Shown one piece after another: positions 1 through 5,086 of a DNA stretch of 5,328 bases. The notes beneath the pieces are model-generated. The model searched no databases. It worked only from the letters and a program-made list of their open reading frames with translations, and was not told where the DNA came from. How positions within the stretch are numbered: the stretch's first letter is position 1; each line of letters starts with the position of its first letter. Source of the stretch: Xanthobacteraceae bacterium (GTDB lineage Bacteria > Pseudomonadota > Alphaproteobacteria > Rhizobiales > Xanthobacteraceae); the NCBI GenBank assembly GCA_030043175.1, contig JASHYD010001401.1, forward strand, positions 1-5,328, written 5' to 3'. A program made the position numbers and the translations under genes.

Positions 1-535
1 GGCGATCAGGAAACCATTTCACCAGCGTGGAGACCGGCGAGATGTAACCGAGGCCGAGGCCGACGCCGCCGATCACGCCCGAGCCAAGCCATAATACCCA
101 CAACTGATGGACGACGACACCGAAGGCTGAGATTATGAGTCCGCCGCTCCAGCACAGAGCGGCAACGACGCCTGCCTTGCGCGGACCGGCACGCTCCAGC
201 CATCCGCCCCATACCGCGGCCGATGAGCCGAGCAACACGAAGAAAAGCGTGTACATCCAACCGAGGCTGGAAACGCGCCAGTCGCAGGTCGCGGTGAAAA
301 GCTCGCCGATGAGGGTGATATCCGGACAAGCGACACTTTTCTCAAGGCCGATGGCACGCGAGAGCGGCAACCAGAACACGCTGAAGCCATATGCCATTCC
401 GATGCAGAGATGGATGCACAGCGCTGCCGGGGGCACGAGCCAGCGATTAAATCCTGCCTTGGCGATGATGCGTTCCCGGTCGAGCAGTCCCACCGCGGAT
501 CCGAACCCACTGTCCGCCTGTTCGAGCATCGTCAT
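1..535 (-). CDS. OFA-type MFS transporter, N-terminal part (runs off left edge)
   Basis: The minus strand reads open from ATG at 535 to base 1, giving 178 residues with no stop, so the gene is cut by the window edge. The product is an inner-membrane major facilitator protein, most like the oxalate/formate antiporter (OFA) family, which usually has about 400-550 residues and 12 membrane helices. Four helices can be seen, roughly at residues 33-56, 89-112, 123-142 and 145-167. Between helices 2 and 3 is the MFS loop motif in the form GGWLERAGPRKAG (110-122). Helix 4 is glycine-rich (GGVGLGLGYISP, 156-167) and is followed by KWFPDR (173-178), as in OFA proteins. The extra-cytoplasmic loop between helices 1 and 2 contains two cysteines (C70, C84). 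The start is set by GGAGG at 541-545, 5 bases upstream; a second in-frame ATG lies two codons later. The substrate cannot be read from this part; oxalate/formate or another small organic acid is only a family-level guess. Confidence 0.88.
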   Translation of the reverse strand, partial: MTMLEQADSGFGSAVGLLDRERIIAKAGFNRWLVPPAALCIHLCIGMAYGFSVFWLPLSRAIGLEKSVACPDITLIGELFTATCDWRVSSLGWMYTLFFVLLGSSAAVWGGWLERAGPRKAGVVAALCWSGGLIISAFGVVVHQLWVLWLGSGVIGGVGLGLGYISPVSTLVKWFPDR

Positions 536-581
536 TTCTTCCTCCAAATGGCTCTTACGAGCTCTTTGACTTGGCTCGCGC

Positions 582-610
582 ATTATCTTGCGCTGCGCGC
601 AGCTTGACAA
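582..610 (-). promoter_or_regulatory. Predicted sigma-70 promoter of the MFS gene
   Basis: On the minus strand TTGTCA (610-605, five of six matches to TTGACA) is followed after exactly 17 bases by GATAAT (587-582, five of six matches to TATAAT). Transcription would begin near 575 and leave a leader of about 40 bases before the ATG at 535. The 17-base spacer contains the 12-base perfect palindrome GCTGCGCGCAGC (592-603), where a repressor could sit. The -35 box lies immediately beside the last recognisable base of the IS3 remnant. Predicted from sequence only. Confidence 0.5.
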
Positions 611-905
611 CCGCCTCGCGATGACATGACGCGGCGACCTTGCCGGCCCCGAGGCAGCCAGCAGGCGCAATATCCGTGCGTCTGCGAAAGGCACTCCGGA
701 TCGTCGAGCCGCCGCATCAGCGCAAGGTCGGCGGCCGATACATCGGCGCTGGGCCGCAGTAGACGCTACCCGGGCTGATGCCGAGGAGCGCGGCCTGCTT
801 CGTCAATGCAAGCCTGCGGTTTGGGCTCGGAAATGCCGCCTTGCCGAGCGCACCGCGCTTGTCGAACCACATTTGCTCGAAATTACACGGACACAAAACT
901 GCCAC
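611..905 (-). pseudogene. IS3-family orfB remnant, frameshifted N-terminal part only
   Basis: From about 860 downwards the minus strand encodes NRRLALTKQAALLGISPGSV followed by YCGPAP, a close match to the start of IS3-family OrfB (typically TRQAxLLGISRGSVYYxPAP). Around 739 an extra base shifts the frame; the next frame continues with AADLALMRRLDD, the expected following motif. A second break near 695 leads to PFADARILRLLAASG (691-647), matching the usual PFAGxRMLRDLL. A weak RHV motif follows at 631-623. The integrase core with its D, D and E residues lies further downstream in intact proteins and is not present here. The GTG at 905 has no clear ribosome binding site, as expected for a product normally made by frameshifting from orfA. 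At least two frameshifts plus truncation make it a pseudogene. Confidence 0.68.
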
Positions 906-930
906 CCAATGTTACCGTTTCGACTCTTGA

Positions 931-1221
931 TCAATAACTTATCGGAAAATGAGGGGGTAACTTCCCTCTAAAAAATTCCCTTTCCCGCACCAGTTCGCCG
1001 ATCTCGGCGTGACGGTGACTTGATGGCGAGTTCGCACGCTCAAGATTTGGCATTGCCACCGGTTTAAACACCTCAGCAGCCCCTTCAAAAAGTTGTCGCC
1101 TTACTGAGGCGGTCTGAGTGGCATGCACGTCGAGCGGCTCACAAGCTGCGATCTTTCGTCAAGGCCGCAAAGCCACCTTCGCCTTAAGGCGGTGTGTGGT
1201 TCGGCCCGCTCGTCTCTTCAT
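931..1221 (-). pseudogene. IS3-family orfA remnant (transposase helix-turn-helix subunit)
   Basis: The frame starts at ATG 1221, preceded by AGGAAACGAA, and runs 97 codons to a stop at 931-933 with one internal TGA at 1159-1161 (codon 21). The N-terminus MKRRAGRTTHRLKAKVAL matches the start of IS3-family OrfA proteins. After the stop, EPLDVHATQTASVRRQLFEG corresponds to the usual helix-turn-helix region (consensus FDVHPTQITxWKxQLLEGAAxVF). HAEIGELVREREFF corresponds to the leucine-zipper end (consensus LHAKIGELTVERDFL). Compared with intact relatives, several residues seem to be lost around codons 19-27, in a multiple of three. OrfA binds the IS ends and is joined to OrfB by ribosomal frameshifting in active elements. 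The internal stop and the altered linker show that this copy is inactive. Confidence 0.7.
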
Positions 1222-1304
1222 TTCGTTTCCTGATTTGCAGGTAATGCCTGCCCCCACGTCGAGTTTCCGCTTAACGTCGTGTGCAAAACTCCGGGGCCAC
1301 TTCA

Positions 1305-1550
1305 GTGTGAAGCCCGTTTCCTCATCATAAGGCGGAATCGTGTTGCGTTCGTCACGTTGGTCTCGACCTTAAGATTCGCCAGCATGCGCGACACCTCGAT
1401 TGACGTTGTGACGCGCAGGTTGGGATGTTCGACGCGATAGGGCGTGGCAAGCGCGGTCGCGATTGCGGCTATTTGAAGATGAAGGCAAGGCCGTGCCGGC
1501 CAGGTATTTGGTTTAGAGCATGTTGCGGTCACAGAGCTGGATGCTCGCAA
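1305..1550 (-). other. Protein-like fragment of unknown gene ending at the IS3 terminus
   Basis: A minus-strand frame is open here and ends in a TGA (1302-1304) that is itself the first three bases of the IS3 end. The segment at about 1440-1360 reads YRVEHPNLRVTTSIEVSRML and has codon use like the genuine genes nearby. Upstream of about 1450 the translation no longer looks protein-like, and no ribosome binding site precedes the first ATG. It may be the stump of a gene broken by the insertion, or chance. I do not recognise a family. Confidence 0.25.
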
Positions 1551-1563
1551 CGAAGCCGGGCCA

Positions 1564-1583
1564 TGACGGCCCAGAGGCCGTCA
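1564..1583 (-). terminator. Terminator-like hairpin after the pirin gene
   Basis: TGACGGCC and GGCCGTCA form a perfect 8-base-pair, GC-rich stem around a 4-base loop, starting 12 bases after the pirin stop codon on the minus strand. The following bases (TGGCCCGGCTTCGTT) have no proper run of T, so intrinsic termination would be weak. It could instead protect the 3' end of the transcript. The position just behind the stop is the main argument. Confidence 0.5.
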
Positions 1584-1595
1584 GGCAGCAGCGGC

Positions 1596-2516
1596 TCAGT
1601 TCTGGGGCAGGGGAATGAACTCGATTTCGTCGCCCGGCACTTTGTCGAAACGGCCGGCCGCCCATTCGGCTTTGGCCTGCTCAATCCTTTCCTTGCGTGA
1701 CGAGACGAAGTTCCACCAGATGTGCCGCGGCCCGTCCATGGCGCCGCCGCCCAGGATCATGAGATGCGCGTCCGTAATGGCATTGAGCGTAATGGGATCG
1801 CCAGGGCGGAACACCAAGAGGCGCTCGCGTCCAAACCGGTCGCCGCCGATGCTGATCTCGCCGTCGACCACGTAAATCGCACGCTCTTCGTGGCCGGCGT
1901 CGAGCGGCAGCGCGCCGCCAGCGCGAAGCATTGCGTCGGCAAACACCGTCTCCGATGCGGTGGCGACCGGCGAGCGCTGGCCATAGAGCGAGCCAACGAC
2001 CACGCGTACAGTCTTATCGTCATCATGCACGATCGGGAATTCCTCGGCCCCATGGTGTGCGAAGGCGGGCGCCATCTCCTCGTGGACGGCCGGCAGGGCG
2101 ACCCAACATTGCAGTCCGTGCAAATGATCTCCCCGGGCGCGGCGCTCCGCCCCGGTGCGCTCCGAGTGCACGATGCCGCGGCCGGCCGTCATCCAGTTGA
2201 TCTCGCCGGGACGGATCGCGATAGCGGTGCCGAGACTATCGCGATGGGTGATCTCGCCATCGAACAGATAGGTCAGCGTTGCGAGGCCAATATGCGGATG
2301 CGGGCGCACATCGATGCCGGCGCCGGAGCGGAAGTGCGCTGGCCCGAAGTGATCGAAGAAGATAAACGGACCGACCATGCGGGTGCGCTCCGAAGGCAGG
2401 GCGCGATGAACGGTGAAATCGCCAAGATCGACCGAGCGTGGCACGATCACCTGTGCAAGGGCCTGCGATTGGGCAGCGTTGCCGAACTCCGGGTCCTGGC
2501 CGCGGAAGAAACTCAT
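1596..2516 (-). CDS. Pirin family protein (bicupin)
   Basis: The frame encodes 306 residues, a usual length for bacterial pirins (about 230-310). Two cupin beta-barrels are expected; the N-terminal one binds a metal, generally iron. The metal ligands of characterised pirins (two His in HxH, then His and Glu) are all present: H73 and H75 in [14 protein letters not shown], and H117 and E119 in [10 protein letters not shown]. The C-terminal pirin domain ends with [20 protein letters not shown] (262-281), a family signature. No signal peptide is seen, so it is cytoplasmic. Bacterial pirins are reported as redox- or stress-linked regulators, and some (E. coli YhhW) have quercetin 2,3-dioxygenase activity; which applies here is unknown. 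The frame is open up to 2663, but ATG 2516 is chosen because a strong AGGAGG precedes it and family homology begins there. No partner gene is adjacent. Confidence 0.95.
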   Translation of the reverse strand: MSFFRGQDPEFGNAAQSQALAQVIVPRSVDLGDFTVHRALPSERTRMVGPFIFFDHFGPAHFRSGAGIDVRPHPHIGLATLTYLFDGEITHRDSLGTAIAIRPGEINWMTAGRGIVHSERTGAERRARGDHLHGLQCWVALPAVHEEMAPAFAHHGAEEFPIVHDDDKTVRVVVGSLYGQRSPVATASETVFADAMLRAGGALPLDAGHEERAIYVVDGEISIGGDRFGRERLLVFRPGDPITLNAITDAHLMILGGGAMDGPRHIWWNFVSSRKERIEQAKAEWAAGRFDKVPGDEIEFIPLPQN

Positions 2517-2520
2517 GATA

Positions 2521-2528
2521 CCCTCCTC
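2521..2528 (-). promoter_or_regulatory. Ribosome binding site of the pirin gene
   Basis: GAGGAGGG on the minus strand lies 4 bases before the ATG at 2516. It decides the start against the 49-codon upstream extension, whose translation shows no pirin similarity. Confidence 0.8.
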
Positions 2529-2822
2529 GATAAGGCCGCCGCGTGCCGTCGCGAGGGACACGCCGGGCATACCAATGTCACATAATAGGGGTCGGGTGCC
2601 AGACAGATCGTGCCATGACCGCCGTGCGTCCAGGACGATGCTCCGAGAGAGAAGATGCGTCACCTATCCCCCGACTAAAGTCAGAGGCTTTTGTTCCTGG
2701 GCGCTAGAAGCTGCGATGCCGAGTGCCCGCTGTTTCGCGAGCCGCGGGAGGCACAGGCGTTTGCCACGGCGGTGGCGCTCCGCCGCGCGAGAGTGGGGCG
2801 CGATGCCGGGTGGATAAATCAA

Positions 2823-2840
2823 GCCAGCGGAGGGGCTGGC
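2823..2840 (-). terminator. Weak terminator-like hairpin downstream of the CAP gene
   Basis: GCCAGC and GCTGGC form a 6-base-pair stem around a 6-base loop. On the minus strand the stem is followed by TTGATTTAT, a modest T-rich stretch. It lies about 150 bases past the CAP-protein stop at 2988, which is rather far, so it is only a possible end for that transcript. Confidence 0.25.
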
Positions 2841-2987
2841 GATCCGAGTACCGGCGAGACTCACTGACACTTACTATTGGACTGGCCGGCAGCGCTCGAG
2901 CGCATACTCGCCTACAACGACGTCAAGCGCTATCCTACGCGTCGGAGCACGCTGCCGATCACCCGCGGCACGGCGCGCCGATCGAAC

Positions 2988-3572
2988 TTAGGGCAGCAGG
3001 CTTCGCAGCCGAGTGACGGCACCCGTCAGCAGCGTACTAATCGACGGCTCCTCCGGCGTTTCCACCTTGGCCGCGCGCCCTTCCTTCCCTCCCCGGTTCG
3101 CGACGGTGGGAGAGGAGGGAGAGGCCGCCATCTCGGTACGGTGCTTGGTTTCCTTACGTCCGATCACCATCGCCCAGTAGACCTTGTAACGGGTGCTCTC
3201 ATTACGGGCGACCGCCACGCCGATGCTGTCGGCCCCGGGCAGCAGAAGGTTCTTATTGTGGCCCGCGGATTCCTTCCAGATGCGCAGCGTATCGGCCCAG
3301 GTCTTGGTGCCGGCCGCGATATTCTCCGCCGCCGGAGTCATGTTTGCGCCCCCGACCCGGCTTGCGAAGGAGCCCGCCACATCGTGATCCATGATGCCGC
3401 TGCTAGCCATCGCCTGGGCCTGCCGTAGGGCCACCGCAGTCAATTTGGCGTCCGTCTTTACGGCTGGTAATCCATGCTCGCGCCGATATTGCGATATCAG
3501 GGTCGTGATATCTTCAGCGCGCGCTGACGAAACCGCGATCGCCATTCCAAGCAGGAAACAGATGCGTTTCAT
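2988..3572 (-). CDS. Secreted CAP-domain (SCP/PR-1-like) protein
   Basis: The frame encodes 194 residues. Residues 1-19 form a Sec signal peptide: KR, a hydrophobic core CFLLGMAIAV, and an ARA cleavage site before E20. The mature part matches bacterial CAP-superfamily proteins (COG2340 type): an N-terminal helix with LISQYRREHGLPAV, DHDV with H63, AENIAAG with E83, and WKESAGHNKNLL with E101 and H105. These are the residues that form the CAP cavity. The domain closes with YWAMVIGR (132-139). The last 50 residues are a polar, low-complexity tail ending in a short amphipathic stretch (STLLTGAVTRLRSLLP). The product should be periplasmic or secreted. Bacterial members have no well-established biochemical role. 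The ATG at 3572 is chosen over the 38-codon upstream extension because it begins the signal peptide and has GGAAG 6 bases upstream (3579-3583). Confidence 0.9.
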   Translation of the reverse strand: MKRICFLLGMAIAVSSARAEDITTLISQYRREHGLPAVKTDAKLTAVALRQAQAMASSGIMDHDVAGSFASRVGGANMTPAAENIAAGTKTWADTLRIWKESAGHNKNLLLPGADSIGVAVARNESTRYKVYWAMVIGRKETKHRTEMAASPSSPTVANRGGKEGRAAKVETPEEPSISTLLTGAVTRLRSLLP

Positions 3573-3750
3573 TTGCGACTTCCAGCCCCTTTGTCCCGCC
3601 CATAAAACACGAATTACTGCCAGGGAGACGCGATGGCAATGCCGCGCAGGGAGCCGACACCTGGGGTCGCGCTGTTGCCGCCGCACGCAATAGCCGCCTT
3701 AGGTTGGTCCTGATTGTGCCCGGCAAGCGGCAGAAGCAAATCATGTGGCC

Positions 3751-3976
3751 TGGCCCTCGCCTCTCCCCACTTGACGGGTTTACGCGCGTCTACGACCCGC
3801 ATGGAAGAGGTTGGAAGTTGCGCGCTGGTCGCGCCAATTCCGGGTGGGGGCGCTCCATTCGTCTCAGTCGCGCGTCCCCGCTTGTGGAAACGGCCCTCAC
3901 CCTATTCCTCTGCGTGGAAGAAGCACTGGATTGGCCGGCCCCCACGTACGATTACCCGCGCCACAAGGGAGAGGAG
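3751..3976. repeat. Remnants of pyrimidine/purine-rich interspersed repeat
   Basis: CCTCTCCC at 3760-3767 and its exact inverse GGGAGAGG at 3967-3974 flank this stretch, with another CCCTCACCC block near 3895-3903. Such CCCTC...CTCTCCCC / GGGGAGAGG blocks resemble intergenic palindromic repeats common in Bradyrhizobium-type genomes. This copy is imperfect and the spacing of about 200 bases is long, so it may be two separate decayed units. The resemblance is from memory of such genomes and has not been checked. Confidence 0.3.
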
Positions 3977-4033
3977 ACCGCGCGGCTTAAGTTAACTTTC
4001 GCTTGATCAGGTCGCCTCTGCATGACGTCGCGG

Positions 4034-4054
4034 GCCACGCGCCTGCGGCGTGGC
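4034..4054. other. Small GC-rich hairpin in the leader region of the binding-protein gene
   Basis: GCCACGC (4034-4040) and GCGTGGC (4048-4054) form a perfect 7-base-pair stem with a 7-base loop. It is 135 bases upstream of the ATG at 4189 and has no T run. It could be an operator, a leader structure or chance in GC-rich DNA. Confidence 0.25.
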
Positions 4055-4174
4055 GAACTCGACGGCGCGATTGCGTGTCGCTGACCCACCTGGCCGGCAG
4101 TCGCCAGACCGCATAAGCTTTGGCGGGATCGGCTGCAGGATGGCTCAATCTTGGCTGCCGACACCAGACAAGGC

Positions 4175-4180
4175 AGGAGG
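4175..4180 (+). promoter_or_regulatory. Ribosome binding site of the solute-binding protein gene
   Basis: AGGAGG lies 8 bases before the ATG at 4189, an ideal match and spacing. It decides the start against an upstream in-frame ATG at 4120, which would put 23 polar residues before the signal peptide. Confidence 0.85.
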
Positions 4181-4188
4181 AGACTCTG

Positions 4189-4962
4189 ATGAATGCGGGT
4201 AAGACATTGGCTGCGTGCCTGGTTGCGGGCGCGGGTCTGGGAGCAACGGGCTTTCTGCTGCAGACCGCCGCTGCGGCCGAGCTCGTGGTCCTGACCAACC
4301 AGGGCGCTACGCCCGGAGTGCGCGAACTTGCCGCCGCATTCGAGCGTGCGAGCGGGCACAAGATCACGGTCATTCAGGAAGACGCCGCCGCACTCGAGCG
4401 GCGGTTGAATGCCAACGGCCCCGCGGATCTGATCACCAGCAACCCCGCACCGATCGACGAGCTGATCCGAAAGGGCCAGGTCGTCGTCGGGACCGTAACG
4501 CCTTTCGTAATTGCCGGACTTGGCCTTTCGGTGCGGGCCGGCGCGCCGAAGCCGGATATCAGCACCGTGGAAGCCTACAAAGCGACATTGCTAAACGCGA
4601 AGTCCATCGGCTATTCGCGCGGCTGCAGCGGCACCCACGCGGCAGAGGGGATCGCAGAGCTAGGCCTTACCGAAACGCTCAGACCCAAGACCGTGTTCAC
4701 GGGCGGCGGCCCGGTTGTCGAATATCTGGCGAGAGGGGACTTCGAGATCGGCATTCAGCAGACCAACATCATGGTGGGCGCGCCGGGTACGGACTATGTC
4801 GGCGCGCTGCCAGACTTCCTGAACAAGCCCTGCCCTTCAAGCGTTGCGTTGATGACGGCGTCCAAAGAGCCAGAGGCCGCACGCGCGATGATCAAATTCA
4901 TGACGTCGCCGCAAGCCGCGCCGCTGCTGCGCAAAACTCATGTAGAACCAGCCCAGCCTTGA
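4189..4962 (+). CDS. ModA-like periplasmic solute-binding protein
   Basis: The frame encodes 257 residues. Residues 1-30 are a Sec signal peptide (K5, hydrophobic core to about residue 25, cleavage likely after TAAAA). The mature part has the order of type II periplasmic binding proteins of the ModA/SBP_bac_11 class: ELVVLTNQGATPGVRELAAAFERASGHKITV at 31-61 (first strand and helix), DLITSNPAPIDELIRKGQVV (80-99), GLGLSVRAGAPKPDISTVEA (110-129), a hinge-side segment with YSRGCSGTH (142-150), EIGIQQTNIMV (186-196) and a C-terminal helix AARAMIKFMTSPQAAPLLRK (230-249). ModA proteins bind molybdate or tungstate for an ABC importer, but many members of this wider family have unknown ligands. YSRGCSG replaces the usual loop sequence, so the ligand may differ. 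The mature protein has only two cysteines (C146, C215), which could form a disulfide. No permease or ATPase gene lies in the window, and the following 366 bases do not begin one. Confidence 0.88.
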   Translation: MNAGKTLAACLVAGAGLGATGFLLQTAAAAELVVLTNQGATPGVRELAAAFERASGHKITVIQEDAAALERRLNANGPADLITSNPAPIDELIRKGQVVVGTVTPFVIAGLGLSVRAGAPKPDISTVEAYKATLLNAKSIGYSRGCSGTHAAEGIAELGLTETLRPKTVFTGGGPVVEYLARGDFEIGIQQTNIMVGAPGTDYVGALPDFLNKPCPSSVALMTASKEPEAARAMIKFMTSPQAAPLLRKTHVEPAQP

Positions 4963-5006
4963 GTCCGTTGGTGCAGTATCTCACGTTGGAGCCGGATCAT
5001 CTCTCA

Positions 5007-5030
5007 CTAGATTTTCTAGGGTCCATTTTT
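5007..5030 (+). terminator. Possible weak terminator after the binding-protein gene
   Basis: CTAGA and TCTAG (5007-5019, 3-base loop) form a short AT-rich stem, followed by GGTCCA and then TTTTT at 5026-5030. The stem is only 5 base pairs and the T run is not directly attached, so this is a poor intrinsic terminator. The GC-rich inverted repeat that begins at 5032 could also act here. Confidence 0.2.
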
Positions 5031-5031
5031 A

Positions 5032-5086
5032 GCCGGGCACGAACGAGGGTGCGCCCTCGGACACCTTTGAACAGAAAGTGCCCGGC
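5032..5086. repeat. Nested inverted repeats
   Basis: The outer arms GCCGGGCAC (5032-5040) and GTGCCCGGC (5078-5086) are perfect 9-base inverse copies 37 bases apart. Between them CGAGGG (5044-5049) and CCCTCG (5054-5059) form a second perfect 6-base-pair hairpin with a TGCG loop. Single-stranded DNA or RNA could fold into a long outer stem enclosing a smaller one. The structure overlaps the beginning of the unidentified reading frame at the right end. Confidence 0.5.

Larger units (their letters stand above)
611..1304 (-). mobile_element. Degenerate, 3'-truncated IS3-family insertion sequence
   Basis: Read on the minus strand, the element begins at 1304 with TGAAGTGGCCCCGGAG, which has the TG start and GGCCCC block common at IS3-family ends. 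It continues through an orfA-like frame starting at 1221 and the beginning of an orfB-like frame. Recognisable homology fades near 611. A complete IS3 element is about 1.2-1.5 kb; here only about 0.7 kb remains. The orfB part covering the DDE catalytic core is absent, and I found no matching right inverted repeat near 600. The element therefore cannot move by itself. Because the right end is lost, target-site duplication cannot be tested. The boundary at 611 is approximate. Family assignment rests on the protein motifs given for the two pseudogenes. Confidence 0.7.
2517..2987. other. Intergenic region without a convincing gene
   Basis: These 471 bases separate the pirin start from the CAP-protein stop. 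Several short frames are open on both strands, but none has a good ribosome binding site together with a recognisable protein. A minus-strand frame at 2664-2870 (68 codons) is rich in Arg and Ala and looks like chance coding in GC-rich DNA. A plus-strand frame from TTG 2877 begins DWPAALERILAYNDVKRY, which looks protein-like for about 20 residues, but then runs antisense into the CAP gene. The pirin promoter should lie here; I see only a poor candidate -10 (TATTAT, about 2584-2589 read on the minus strand) without a matching -35. Confidence 0.5.
3573..4188. other. Long intergenic region with degenerate repeats
   Basis: These 616 bases separate two divergently read genes (CAP on minus, solute-binding protein on plus), so both promoters should lie here. 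Several open frames exist on both strands, but their translations are Arg/Pro/Ser-rich, without a ribosome binding site or a known motif. One minus frame ends in VSSPLWRG, a typical artefact of translated GGGAGAGG-type repeats. A hairpin is at 4034-4054. I see no tRNA, no riboswitch I can name and no clear -35/-10 pair for either gene. Confidence 0.55.

Noticed and set aside
135..569. 144-codon plus-strand open frame over the MFS gene
   Set aside because: It lies antisense to a clear membrane transporter. Its product has no motif and its codon use is poor.
1722..2585. 287-codon plus-strand open frame antisense to the pirin gene
   Set aside because: It is the mirror frame of a GC-rich gene. 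Its translation is Arg/Ala/Asp-rich without a known fold, while the minus strand encodes a full pirin with all metal ligands.
2971..2980. Palindrome CGGCGCGCCG
   Set aside because: A 10-base palindrome made only of G and C is expected by chance in DNA of this composition, and it has no positional link to a gene start.
2877..3428. Plus-strand frame starting DWPAALERILAYNDVKRY
   Set aside because: The first 20 residues look protein-like, but the start is TTG without a ribosome binding site and the rest is antisense to the CAP gene. A fragment of a lost gene is possible but unsupported.
4120..4137. Sigma-54-like promoter TTGGCGGGATCGGCTGCA before the binding-protein gene
   Set aside because: The GG and GC pairs are 11 bases apart instead of the required 10, and the -24 box lacks the usual CAC.
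3952..4359. 135-codon minus-strand open frame upstream of and overlapping the binding-protein gene
   Set aside because: Half of it is antisense to a real gene and the rest reads through repeats (ending VSSPLWRG), a common false gene in such genomes.
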